Of a stretch of 64,000 nucleotides of DNA, positions 16,653 through 25,358 are shown piece after piece. Made by a program: the position numbers and the translations under genes. Position 1 is the stretch's first letter. Every line of letters begins with the position of its first letter. The notes beneath the pieces are model-generated. The model had not been told where the DNA came from and did no database searches. It saw nothing but the letters and a program-made list of their open reading frames with translations. Source of the stretch: Mesorhizobium sp. (GTDB lineage: Bacteria; Pseudomonadota; Alphaproteobacteria; Rhizobiales; Rhizobiaceae); the NCBI GenBank assembly GCA_004020365.1, contig SAQR01000036.1:1-64000 (forward strand), read 5' to 3'.

Positions 16653-17493
16653 GCCGGAAGCCGGGCAACGGCAACGGGGCATCGAGGCTCAGCACCCCGA
16701 AACGCGCCGCATGCATGGCAACGAACCGCCGCGGCAGGGCCGAGATGAGGTCGGTCTCGGCGATGACGGCAAGCGCGAACATGAAGTTCGGAACCGTCAA
16801 CGCGACCCGTCGCGCCCGGCCTTGCTTGGCCAGTTGTTCATCCACGAAGCCGTAAGGATCGCCGCTGTCCGAAACGACCAGATGCTGCATGCTGCAGTAT
16901 CGCTCCAGGCTCGGATCACGCGCGAACGGATGTCCGAGGCGCATGGCAATTACAAAGTCTTCTTCGTAGATGCAGCGCTTTTCGAAGCGAGGCGGGATGT
17001 CACCGGACGGAATGATCGCGATATCGATGGCGTGCGCCTCGAGATCGACAATCGCGCTCCGCCAGAGGCGGGCAGGCGAGGGCAAGATCTGACGCACGCC
17101 GACGTCGATGCGTGGCGCAATCCGGCTGAGTTCGGCGAGGAGGGGGCGCAGGATCACGGCTGAGACACCGTCCGGTGCGCCGATTGCGAACCGGCGCATG
17201 GCCGTCGCGGGATCGAACGGCGCGGCAGTCGCCATGACGCTGCGCACGCGCGCCAGAACGTCGGCGATCGGCGCGGCCAGTTCCGTTGCACGGGCCGTCG
17301 GCACCACTCCCTTGGGCGTTCTTAGGAACAGCGGATCGTTGAGGAGCCGGCGCAACCGGCCGAGCCCGTGACTGACAGCCGATGGCGTCAGATTAAGCCG
17401 GTCCGCCGCCCGGCCCACGTGGCCCTCGCCGAGCACGGCCTCAAAGAGGACGAGGAGATTGAGATCGGTGCGCGAAAGATCAATTTCGTTCAT
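16540..17493 (-). CDS. LysR-family regulator (NodD-like subgroup)
   Basis: 317 residues. The N-terminus IDLSRTDLNLLVLFEAVLGE, GHVGRAADRLNLTPSAVSHG, LGRLRRLLNDPLFLRTPKGV is typical of the subgroup that includes NodD and PcpR-like regulators. Residues 95-300 form the effector-binding domain. AGGA precedes the start. A GATAT-C-ATATC dyad at 17503-17513 lies directly upstream and could be part of its own site. No divergent gene follows, so the target is unclear. Confidence 0.88.
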   Translation of the reverse strand: MNEIDLSRTDLNLLVLFEAVLGEGHVGRAADRLNLTPSAVSHGLGRLRRLLNDPLFLRTPKGVVPTARATELAAPIADVLARVRSVMATAAPFDPATAMRRFAIGAPDGVSAVILRPLLAELSRIAPRIDVGVRQILPSPARLWRSAIVDLEAHAIDIAIIPSGDIPPRFEKRCIYEEDFVIAMRLGHPFARDPSLERYCSMQHLVVSDSGDPYGFVDEQLAKQGRARRVALTVPNFMFALAVIAETDLISALPRRFVAMHAARFGVLSLDAPLPLPGFRLNAVAPKVAMMDAGVAWLFDLLAGVEQTAQKRPSGRS

Positions 17494-17834
17494 CGTATTC
17501 CTGATATCATATCTTTGGCTTCATCAAGATCAACATGCAATTCCACCGGCTGAGCGGTGCATCGCTCGCACGAACGGAGCCTTGGGCGGGAAACGGCCAT
17601 GTCGGTGATGTTGCCGCGCTCTGAACCTCCCAAGGTTCTGCGTCGCCGCCGCCCGTCCTGGCCGGTCGCCAAGATGATTGCCGCCAACTGATGATCGGCT
17701 ACACGGCAACGAGGTGATGCGAGTGACGGTCTAGCTGGCGCATGACCCCTGAAAATCGCAATCGATTTTTGGAAAGGATCATGCGTCAGATCAAGGTGCA
17801 GCTACCCGAAAGGATGGCAGCGTCCATAGTTGTG
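17494..17834. other. Intergenic region with a RIME-like palindrome
   Basis: There is no gene in these 340 bp. From 17741 to about 17800 lies an imperfect inverted repeat, GCATGACCCCTGAAAATCG against CGATTTTTGGAAAGGATCATGC, followed by GTCAGATCAAGGTGCAG. This is the sequence type of rhizobial intergenic mosaic elements. The rest contains the LysR promoter. Confidence 0.6.
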
Positions 17835-20390
17835 TCACGACGCCTGTTGCGCCGGCGGCTCTTTCGCCACTGCGGCTTCCTCCTGGCTGAGGGCGCCCGG
17901 CCGCAGCTTGAACAGGATCAGCAGCGGCCCGGCGACGAAGATGGAGGAATAGGTGCCGGCGAGGATGCCGAAGATCATTGCGACGGTGAAGGACTGAATC
18001 ACCTCGCCGCCCCAGATCGAAAGCGCGGCCAGCGCAAACAGCGTGGTCACACCGGTCAGGACCGTTCGCGCCAGCGTCTGGTTCATCGACAGGTCGAGCA
18101 GCTCGGCAATCGGCATCCTTTTATAGCGGCGTAGATTCTCGCGGACCCGGTCATAGACGACAACCGTATCGTTGATGGAATAGCCGACAATGGTCAGGAT
18201 CGCGGCAATCGAGGTCAAGTTGAACTCGATGCCGGCGACGACGTAGAAGCCGACCATCAGGATCACGTCGTGGAACGTCGAAATGATGGCGCCGAGCCCG
18301 AACTGCCACTCGAACCTGATCCAGATGTAGACGAGCATCGCCAGCAGCGAGGCGAGCACGCCCATCGTGCCGTTGAACGCGAGTTCGGAGGACACTGTCG
18401 GACCGACAACCTCGATGCGGCGGAACTCGTAGTCGGTTTCGAGCGCGCTTCTTACTTTCTCGACGGCGGACTGTTCGGCAACGTCGCCGCCCCCCTGGGT
18501 GCCGATGCGGATCAGCACATCCCGGGTCGAGCCGAACTCCTGCACCTGCACCTCACCCAGTTCGAGACCCGTCAGCCGCTCACGGATGTCGCCGATGTCG
18601 GCCTGCTGGCCCTTTGCCTGCACTTCGATGCTCGAACCACCGCGGAAGTCGATGCCGTAGTTCATGCCGACAGTGAAGAACAGCACCGCCGAAGCGATCG
18701 ACAACAGCAGGGAGAGCGTGAAGGCGTATTTTCGGAATGCCATGAACGGCACGCGCGTGTCGTCCGGCACCAGCCGCATGACACCGGCGGGCATGGTTTT
18801 CGGCCGCTGCCGGCGAAGCCAGAACGCGACCAGCCAGCGTGTCAGCGTGAACGCCGTGAACACGGTGGTGACGATGCCGATGGCGAGGGTTACGGCAAAC
18901 CCCTTGATCGGCCCCGAGCCGAGGAAGAACAGGATGACGGCAGCAATCAGCGTCGTCACATTGGCGTCGACGACCGTCGCCAGCGCCTGTCTGAACCCGG
19001 AATCCATCGACTGCACGATCGAGCGCCCCTGGCGGTTCTCTTCGCGGACGCGCTCGAAGATGATGACGTTAGAATCGACCGCCATGCCCATCGTCAGCAC
19101 GATGCCGGCGATACCAGGCAGCGTCAGCGTCGCCCCGAGCACCGACAGGATAGCGATGATCAGTGCGACGTTGGCCAGCAGCGCGATATTCGCGATCAGC
19201 CCCAGTCGCCCATAGGCGAACAGCATGAAGCCGACGACGAGGACCCCGGCGATGATTGCCGCGAACTGGCCCGCCTCGATCGAATCGCTGCCGAGGCTCG
19301 GACCGACGGTGCGTTCCTCGACGATGGTGAGGTCGGCAGGCAGCGCGCCAGCGCGCAGCAGGACCGCAAGGTCGTTCGCGCTCTCCACCGTGAAACTGCC
19401 GGATATCTGCCCGGTGCCGCCCAGGATTGGTTCGCGGATCTGAGGCGCGGAGATCACCTCGTTGTCGAGGATGATCGCGAACAGGCGTCCAACATTGGCC
19501 TGAGTAGCCTGACCGAAGCGGGTGGCGCCGCGGCTGTCGAAGCGAAACGAAACCACCGGCTCGTTGGTGCGCTGGTCGAAGGTTGCCTGCGCATCGACGA
19601 GGTTTTCGCCGGAAACGATGATCCGGTTCTCGATCAGGTACGGAACCCGCGGCTCTTCCGTCGAATACAACACCGTCGAGCCCGCCGGCGGACGGCCGGC
19701 GATCGCCTCCTCGACCGACATTGACTGGTCGACCATCTGGAAGGTCAGCTTCGCGGTCTGTCCCAGGATATCCTTCAGCCGCTGTGGATCCTGCAGGCCC
19801 GGCACCTGAACCATGATGCGGTCCGAGCCCTGGCGCTGGATGATCGGCTCGGTCGTGCCCAGTTCATTGACGCGCCGGCTCACCACCTCGATCGATTGCG
19901 TCAGCGCCGCGGCGATCCGGTAATCGATCCCGGCTTCGGTCAGCGTAAACCGCAGCAGGCCCGGTTCCGGCTCTGTCATGTCCATCTCGGTCACCGAGCC
20001 GCTCATGAACATGCCCGTCGAGATCGGCTGCGCCAATCTTTCGAGCGCGCTCTTCGCAGCTTCGATCTGGCCTTGGTCGCGAATGCGGACCTGGATGGAA
20101 TTGGCGGTGCCGGCAAGCCCGGTATAGCCGATCTGGGCATCGCGCAGCGATGTGCGGACCTCGTCACGCGCCGTTTCGAGGCGTTCGTTGGCCAGGTCCT
20201 GCCGATCGATCTGGAGCAGGATGTGCGAGCCGCCCTGCAGGTCGAGGCCCAGCGTCAGCTGTTGCTTCGGCAGCCAATCCGGCAGCGAGGCCAGAGTGGA
20301 GGCGGGAACCAGATTGGGAGCTGCGTAAAGAATACCGGCCAGGACCGTCAGCCAGATGAGAATGGTCTTCCAGCGCGAAAAATGCAGCAT
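17835..20390 (-). CDS. secDF: Protein translocase subunit SecDF (fused)
   Basis: 851 residues in one chain, the SecD-SecF fusion found in many Rhizobiales. SecD is first (residues about 1-520: TM1, the periplasmic P1 region with LGLDLQGGSHILLQ, then the five-helix block with TLPGIAGIVLTMGMAVDSNV). SecF follows (about 545-840: FTVGMNYGIDFRGGSSIEVQ, GYSINDTVVVYDRVREN). It uses the proton gradient to help SecYEG complete export. No yajC is adjacent in the window. The C-terminal tail is short and charged. Confidence 0.97.
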   Translation of the reverse strand: MLHFSRWKTILIWLTVLAGILYAAPNLVPASTLASLPDWLPKQQLTLGLDLQGGSHILLQIDRQDLANERLETARDEVRTSLRDAQIGYTGLAGTANSIQVRIRDQGQIEAAKSALERLAQPISTGMFMSGSVTEMDMTEPEPGLLRFTLTEAGIDYRIAAALTQSIEVVSRRVNELGTTEPIIQRQGSDRIMVQVPGLQDPQRLKDILGQTAKLTFQMVDQSMSVEEAIAGRPPAGSTVLYSTEEPRVPYLIENRIIVSGENLVDAQATFDQRTNEPVVSFRFDSRGATRFGQATQANVGRLFAIILDNEVISAPQIREPILGGTGQISGSFTVESANDLAVLLRAGALPADLTIVEERTVGPSLGSDSIEAGQFAAIIAGVLVVGFMLFAYGRLGLIANIALLANVALIIAILSVLGATLTLPGIAGIVLTMGMAVDSNVIIFERVREENRQGRSIVQSMDSGFRQALATVVDANVTTLIAAVILFFLGSGPIKGFAVTLAIGIVTTVFTAFTLTRWLVAFWLRRQRPKTMPAGVMRLVPDDTRVPFMAFRKYAFTLSLLLSIASAVLFFTVGMNYGIDFRGGSSIEVQAKGQQADIGDIRERLTGLELGEVQVQEFGSTRDVLIRIGTQGGGDVAEQSAVEKVRSALETDYEFRRIEVVGPTVSSELAFNGTMGVLASLLAMLVYIWIRFEWQFGLGAIISTFHDVILMVGFYVVAGIEFNLTSIAAILTIVGYSINDTVVVYDRVRENLRRYKRMPIAELLDLSMNQTLARTVLTGVTTLFALAALSIWGGEVIQSFTVAMIFGILAGTYSSIFVAGPLLILFKLRPGALSQEEAAVAKEPPAQQAS

Positions 20391-20526
20391 GTTCTTGCCC
20401 GTTCAGCCCATATCGGGCGCAAACCGCCTCCGACAAGAGCTTTGGCGTTCCGATCGGCGAGCGACTCGACGAACGGAACGCGATGTGAAAGTTTGGCAGT
20501 CGACGGCCACGGTCGCGCGGCCAGGT

Positions 20527-20925
20527 TCACGCCGTGAGAAGCGGAGGCGCGCGCGCATCAAAGGCGCGGATCGGCGACAGTTCCGGCCGGTCTTCAGACC
20601 CTATGCCAAACGGCGCGGCTGACGCGGTTTCGGGCGGCAGCCGCAAATCCGCGATGATGCAAAAGGGTTTGCCATCTCTCGCGACGACAAGTGTCTTGAA
20701 ACGGCAAGTCTCAGCGCCGACGAGGCGCGCAATGCTGCGGGCAAGGACAGTCGTGACTGGCTCGGTCGCGCCGATTTGGCCTTTGGCAAGATCGTGCGCG
20801 ACCTGGTCGGCCGTTGCCGCAGGAATGGTCCAGATCAGAAAGAGCAGCGAAGCCAGCAGCCGCAGACCGGCACGCAGGCTGAGCACGACGCCAAGCCCGT
20901 CCCGTCCTCGGCCGCCTCGTCTCAT
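20527..20925 (-). CDS. Hypothetical exported protein
   Basis: About 132 residues from the ATG at 20925. An ATG at 20958 is also in frame. A basic N-terminus and a hydrophobic stretch (LRLLASLLFLIWTIPAATA) suggest a signal peptide cleaved near ATADQ. The rest is short, with one Cys pair (ETCRF, PFCIIADLRLP). It lies upstream of secDF on the same strand with a 136-bp gap. I do not recognise the family, and the reading frame could be fortuitous in this GC-rich DNA. Confidence 0.4.
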   Translation of the reverse strand: MRRGGRGRDGLGVVLSLRAGLRLLASLLFLIWTIPAATADQVAHDLAKGQIGATEPVTTVLARSIARLVGAETCRFKTLVVARDGKPFCIIADLRLPPETASAAPFGIGSEDRPELSPIRAFDARAPPLLTA

Positions 20926-21089
20926 CCCATCGCTACGGCTTGCATACACTGCGACCAATACGCTTCGCTTTCGTTGCCTCGGTAAGCGGCGAGCCGCTTT
21001 CCTGGTCTCACTATAGCACTTGCGTTGCGAATTGAAGCGCAGCTTTCACGTACTCAAAGGGTAAGTCAGTTGGCCGATCGGTTGGCAGC

Positions 21090-21441
21090 CTACCGCTTCT
21101 CGATCAACCGGACATAGTTTTGCAGGATGGATACCGCACCAGCCACGATCGGATTCGAAGATCTCACGCACCGCTTCACCGGCCGCGCCCATGTTCTCAA
21201 GCTGACGATGCTCGAGCTCGACGCGAGTCGCGTTCTCGCCGGCCTCGGAGAACTTGACCTCGACTTCGGTCAGCAGCGACGGATCATATTGCCAGTCGGC
21301 GCGAATCCGCCATGCCAGGACGATGCGGTTTGGCGGTTCCCAGGCCAGCACTTCGCCCCAGTCGCATTCCGTCCCATCCTCGCCACCGATATCAGCATGT
21401 ATTCCAAGGCGATGGCGGCAAGCGGCGTCGCTATTGCGAGA
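21090..21441 (-). pseudogene. SRPBCC/AHSA1-domain gene, 5'-truncated and frameshifted
   Basis: The readable part GGEDGTECDWGEVLAWEPPN, then RIVLAWRIRADWQYDPSLLT, EVEVKFSE, VELEHRQLENMGAAGEAVRE is the second half of an AHSA1-type SRPBCC domain. Upstream the frame soon meets a stop (21442-21444) without the expected first half. Near the 3' end a tandem 4-bp duplication (GGATGGAT at 21125-21132) shifts the frame. Removing one unit gives GWCGILQNYVRLIEKR and a stop at 21090, the expected C-terminus. Two independent lesions make this a pseudogene. Confidence 0.75.
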
Positions 21442-21485
21442 TTATCGATCGGCTGGTGGCGCACGGGCTGGCACGCGCTGGTCGA

Positions 21486-21854
21486 TCAGCTTGACCGTGC
21501 CAACGGCCCAAAAAAGCCGATGATACGCGTTATTCGCTTATGACCAGGGTCGAGGAAGGCTATGTCCAAACCCTCAGGGAAGGACGATCGATCAGGCATC
21601 ACAAACTTCCACGCAAAGCGTGCGATCCCATGATGAACATCCACGTCACTTGTCCGTAGGATGCGGGCACCGGGACGCTTGGCCAGAACTCTTGCGATGT
21701 GCGCGAGCAGTTCTTCCGCGCCAGTCGCATGGACTGTAGGGTCTGTGTATGTCGCGCCATCGCTCCAGATCGGTAACAGCAATGCCCGCCGCTGCTCGGC
21801 GTTCTGATCGGACCAAGCAGCACAATACGAATCGATGAGAAGCGTCAAAGGCAT
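21486..21854 (-). CDS. NTF2-like (SnoaL) family protein
   Basis: 122 residues with an NTF2-like cone fold pattern: LLIDSYCAAWSDQNAEQRRA, IWSDGATYTDPTVHATG, FAWKFVMPDRSSFPEGLDIA and a closing strand ITRIIGFFG. Members range from isomerases and hydrolases to simple ligand binders. The YTDP motif is typical of uncharacterised rhizobial copies. GGGGG lies upstream of the start. It is next to the SRPBCC pseudogene and is transcribed with it, with no clear functional link. Confidence 0.8.
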   Translation of the reverse strand: MPLTLLIDSYCAAWSDQNAEQRRALLLPIWSDGATYTDPTVHATGAEELLAHIARVLAKRPGARILRTSDVDVHHGIARFAWKFVMPDRSSFPEGLDIAFLDPGHKRITRIIGFFGPLARSS

Positions 21855-21971
21855 TCTATTCCCCCAAGAAGGTCACTGGTCTGACCGGCCCATGCTCGGA
21901 CAACAAAGCCCGAACCCGCTGGCTGACGGCAAAGCGTGGTCCGCCTCAATAAGGCCGGAGACCAAATCCGC

Positions 21972-22904
21972 TCAGCCAGTCAGAAGGGATCCGCCTCGCA
22001 CTCCAGATCGGAGAGATCTCTTATCCGGACTTCCCAGAAATTGCGACAACGCTGCGAAATCATCATGTAAGTGGCCAGCTGCAATCGCCCGTTGGAAGAT
22101 CGCGTCGTAACCGTCGGCCACAGAGCGGTCGATCTTGCGCGCCTCCATCAGATCCAAAAGATGCTGGAATGCGCCGTAATGCGGGGAGATCGACGAGAGC
22201 GTCTCATCGTCGCTGGCAAAACGGCCAGCATCCGTTCGCTTGATCAGGTCGGCAACAAGCCCGTCAACAACAGGCGCTGTTGCGGTCCACTGCCGAGCCA
22301 ACTCGCCGAGGTCGATCTCTTCGGCCTGACTCACAGCGATCGCATGCAGCGTGCCGAACAGCGCGCCCCACATGAGAGCAAGCAGCGCGCTATCAAGTGC
22401 GTTCGCACGTCCCGGCTCTTCCCCGATATGCTGGACATTGCCGCCCAAGGCACGAAACATCTCCTCGTTCGCGTCGAAAGCCTGGCTTGGCCCCGAGATC
22501 AGTATCGTCCCGGCATCTGTGCCGATGAAATCCGGCGTGGCCATGATTGCGCCATCGAGATAGCTGGCTCCGTGCTCGGCAAACCATTCAGCGGCTTCAC
22601 GTGCGCCATGCGGCGTTCCCGAAGTGAGTTCCACGACCAGCTTGCCGCGAATAGCTGAAGCAACAGCATCGTCGTGCAGAACTGCAGCGGTTGCCTGGTA
22701 GTCGCTTACGTTCACAATGACAATTTCAGCCGCATTGACAGCTTCCAGGACGGACCCCGCGACAGTGGCGCCGAGCGTGGCCAGCGGTTCGGCCTTCTGT
22801 TTCGTCCTGTTCCAGACCGTCGTACGATATCCCGACCGGAGCAGGGCGCGGGCGAGCGCCGATCCCATACGACCCGTCCCGACAACGCTGATTGAAAGCT
22901 TCAT
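21972..22904 (-). CDS. NAD(P)-dependent oxidoreductase, 6-phosphogluconate/3-hydroxyisobutyrate dehydrogenase family
   Basis: 310 residues starting at 22904 (MKLSISVVGTGRMGSALARA), with GGAG nearby. A 15-residue longer frame from 22949 has no ribosome site. The Rossmann motif is at residues 8-14, followed by a helical C-terminal domain rich in ALLALMWGALFGTLHAI. It resembles imine reductase or beta-hydroxyacid dehydrogenase relatives. The gene faces the broken HxlR copy across 138 bp, the same layout as the quinone oxidoreductase/HxlR pair at 11-12.6 kb. Confidence 0.85.
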   Translation of the reverse strand: MKLSISVVGTGRMGSALARALLRSGYRTTVWNRTKQKAEPLATLGATVAGSVLEAVNAAEIVIVNVSDYQATAAVLHDDAVASAIRGKLVVELTSGTPHGAREAAEWFAEHGASYLDGAIMATPDFIGTDAGTILISGPSQAFDANEEMFRALGGNVQHIGEEPGRANALDSALLALMWGALFGTLHAIAVSQAEEIDLGELARQWTATAPVVDGLVADLIKRTDAGRFASDDETLSSISPHYGAFQHLLDLMEARKIDRSVADGYDAIFQRAIAAGHLHDDFAALSQFLGSPDKRSLRSGVRGGSLLTG

Positions 22905-22994
22905 TGCAACACTCCATGCCAATAGACGCCAATAGGCGAGCGGCGCCAATGTTTGCCGTCAAGGGCAGAGGTATGTCGGAGTGAATGGGGCGCA

Positions 22995-23037
22995 CAATAC
23001 GCACCTGGAGGTAAGTGGTTACCCAACAGTAAGGAGA
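22995..23037. promoter_or_regulatory. HxlR-type operator/promoter block, copy 2
   Basis: GGTAAGTGGTTACC (23010-23023) is a perfect inverted repeat around GTGG. It is flanked by AATACGCAC upstream and AGTAAGGAGA downstream, matching the block at 12261-12304 in order and spacing. Confidence 0.6.
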
Positions 23038-23042
23038 GCATC

Positions 23043-23366
23043 ATGAATGAGCCGACGGGCAATTGCGGCTTCGCAACGGCGATCAAGGCGATCGAAGGGA
23101 AGTGAAAAGTGGATAGTCTTTGTGAGCTTGGAACGGCGTCTCGCAGGTTCGGCCGATTGAGGCAGTCCATTCCGGCGATCAGTGAAAAGATGCTGACGCA
23201 GCAATTACGCGAACTGGAGGCTGACGGGCTTGTGAACCGAGAAGTCTATCCGGGATCGCCGACCAAGGTCGTCTATTCGTTGACAGAAAGCGGAGCGGCG
23301 CTCAATGCTGGAGCAGAGGCGTTATGCCGTTGGGGTGAGCAATTCCCTTCCCGCACCGATGCTTAA
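23043..23366 (+). pseudogene. HxlR-family regulator, inactivated by a TGA at codon 21
   Basis: From the ATG at 23043 (AAGGAGA upstream) the frame reads 20 codons to EGK and then TGA at 23103-23105. The intact paralogue has Trp there (GKWK), so a TGG-to-TGA change is the simple explanation. After the stop the same frame continues as an almost identical HxlR domain (RRFGRLRQSIPAISEKMLTQ to LTESGAALNAGAEALCRWGE). A restart at a GTG at 23109 would lack the first helix. The gene is a recent duplicate of 12309-12632 that has lost function. Confidence 0.85.
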
Positions 23367-23626
23367 GGATGCCATTCGCCATGCGAGTTGGAAGTTGGCT
23401 CATGGCGCTTCGCCCTCGGCCGAAAACAGCGACAGCCAATACCGGGCGATATCGTTGCGGCGCATGAAGACGGCGAAACTGTATGTCAATCCGCAGAACT
23501 CTGGACACAAGGATGCCGATCCACCACGCCAGGCGACAATTTCGGGGCCACCGCCCTTTGCGGGGCGCTTGTCTGGCTTGGAGCGGCATCAGTACGGCGT
23601 TTGCATTGACGGAAGTCTGGAGGTGC

Positions 23627-24766
23627 TCAGCTGGCTGTCAGTCCGTGTGTGCGCCCAGGCGCCACGGCACTGACCGATTCCCGCTCGACCAGCGGGCATT
23701 CAAGCTTGGTAATGGGGTAGCGGCCGCGGCCGGGCGGTGCAGGGACTTCCAATTGCTCGATCGCCCATTGCCCCATCGCCATATGCGGCAGGATCGACGT
23801 CGTCAAAGGTGGGAACAGGTGCCGGGCGATTTCCTCGTCGTCATAGCCGATCACGGAAATATCCCCAGGGATGTGCAGGCCGGCTTCCTTCAGCGCTTCG
23901 TAGCAGCCGATCGCGGTTCGGTCGTTCTGGCAGAAGATTGCGGTTGGGCGGTCCTTGAGCGCCAGAAGCTTGACGGTCGCGGCGTAGCCGGCGCTCGCTG
24001 ACCAGTCGCCCTCGACCACCAGCTCCGCATCGAACGGGATGTCGGCCGTCGCCAGCGCCCGGCGGTAGCCCTTCAGCCGATCCTGCGCCGCCTGCATCCA
24101 CGGCTCGCCGGTGATGGTGGCGATGCGGCGGTGGCCATGGCTGATCAGGTGGCGGGTGGAACTCTGCCCGCCGGCGATTTCGCTCGGCACCACGGCGGGG
24201 AAGGCGTAGTCGGCGGTATAGCAATTGAGCAGGATGACCGGGATATCGAGGTCGTAGAGATAGTCGGGCGCGGCGATCTCGCGCGTGAAGATGGTCATGT
24301 AGATCAGCGCCGAAATGCCTCGCTTGGTCAGTGCCGCAATCGCGCGCGGCTCCATGACGGAATCACCCAAAGTCTGAGCGACCAGCACGACGTTCCCGGC
24401 ATTCCACGAGGCTTGGCGCGCTCCTTCTATGGCGACGACTGCCTCGGGACTGGTCGCCAGTTGATCGACTGCGAAGCCGATCACCCCGTCCAGCCCTTCG
24501 AACGAGGCGATAGGGCTGCGAAGAGCAGAGAAGGCTGGTGGCGCATAGCCGAGACCCCGCGCGGCCTCAATCACCCGATCGCGGGTCTGCTGCGAGAGCC
24601 TTATGCCCGGCGTGTTGTTGAGGACGAACGAAACCGTTGCCTGCGAGCAGCCGGCGGCCCTGGCGATATCGGTCATGGTGACGCGACTCTTGGGATTCTT
24701 GGCCGATGGCTTTCGGCGCCGGGAGGCTTCGAGGGCAGGATCGCGCAGATCCGTTGGTTCGCTCAT
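23627..24766 (-). CDS. LacI-family transcriptional regulator of the adjacent sugar transporter
   Basis: About 379 residues from the ATG at 24766 (start uncertain, with other in-frame ATGs at 24781 and 24856). A basic N-terminal tail precedes the LacI helix-turn-helix (RVTMTDIARAAGCSQATVSF, VLNNTPGIRLSQQTRDRVIE), followed by the periplasmic-binding-like ligand domain. It is divergent from the ABC transporter operon at 25359 across a 590-bp region, which marks it as that operon's likely repressor. The inducer is probably a sugar, not identifiable from sequence. Confidence 0.9.
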   Translation of the reverse strand: MSEPTDLRDPALEASRRRKPSAKNPKSRVTMTDIARAAGCSQATVSFVLNNTPGIRLSQQTRDRVIEAARGLGYAPPAFSALRSPIASFEGLDGVIGFAVDQLATSPEAVVAIEGARQASWNAGNVVLVAQTLGDSVMEPRAIAALTKRGISALIYMTIFTREIAAPDYLYDLDIPVILLNCYTADYAFPAVVPSEIAGGQSSTRHLISHGHRRIATITGEPWMQAAQDRLKGYRRALATADIPFDAELVVEGDWSASAGYAATVKLLALKDRPTAIFCQNDRTAIGCYEALKEAGLHIPGDISVIGYDDEEIARHLFPPLTTSILPHMAMGQWAIEQLEVPAPPGRGRYPITKLECPLVERESVSAVAPGRTHGLTAS

Positions 24767-25358
24767 GGCATTGTATTCCATATTCCCGGCTTGGCTAACC
24801 AGCGGTCGTCCTGGGACATCATTAAAGACGGCAGGACGGCCGACGGCGCTTTGCATTTATAAAACAGGCACTCGATTAATCATTATTATCATCCTGGCAG
24901 CCGAATGGCTAGCAGCGCGGAGACAGCGATACGCGGTTCTGGAAGATCGATTGCTGGGAACGTGATCCAATTTCAAGGCTCCCTTTCTCACCACACGGCA
25001 GGCAGCCATTCGCCAGCGACAACCAGGTTTCCAACCAGAGACTAATACTATTTACTAATAGCAGTAAGCGTTCTATTCTCAATTCGTCATGCCCGGCTCG
25101 GGACCGAACGGGCCATGACGGGAAGCAGGCGTGTGGCGCGGCATCCGGGCTCTTGGGCCGGCAAAGCAACGCCACGCAATTACTGAAATGTCAGACAAAT
25201 CCGACTATACGAACTGCCAATGAGTCTCTAAAGTCCAAAATCGCGGCTGGGATGGCGCCGTTCTTTCGCTGCCAGCACCCTTGAGGAGGAGGGCGTCCAA
25301 GTCGCATTCGACAAAGTTCAGATCAGCGAAAATGACTGGATCAAATGGGAGGTTGAAC
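24767..25358. promoter_or_regulatory. Divergent regulatory region between lacI and the ABC transporter
   Basis: The 590 bp hold no convincing gene. An AT-rich patch at 24852-24895 includes the small dyad TAATCATTA (24877-24885). A clearer dyad, TTACT-AATAGC-AGTAA, is at 25052-25067. Either could be the LacI operator. GGGAGG at 25347-25352 is the ribosome site of the binding-protein gene. Confidence 0.4.

Noticed and set aside
18270-19724. Plus-strand open frame opposite secDF
   Set aside because: It is antisense to a certain gene and composed mainly of Glu/Arg/His repeats.
24909-25175. Small minus-strand frame in the regulatory region of the sugar transporter
   Set aside because: No ribosome site, no recognisable pattern, and it crosses AT-rich likely operator sequence.
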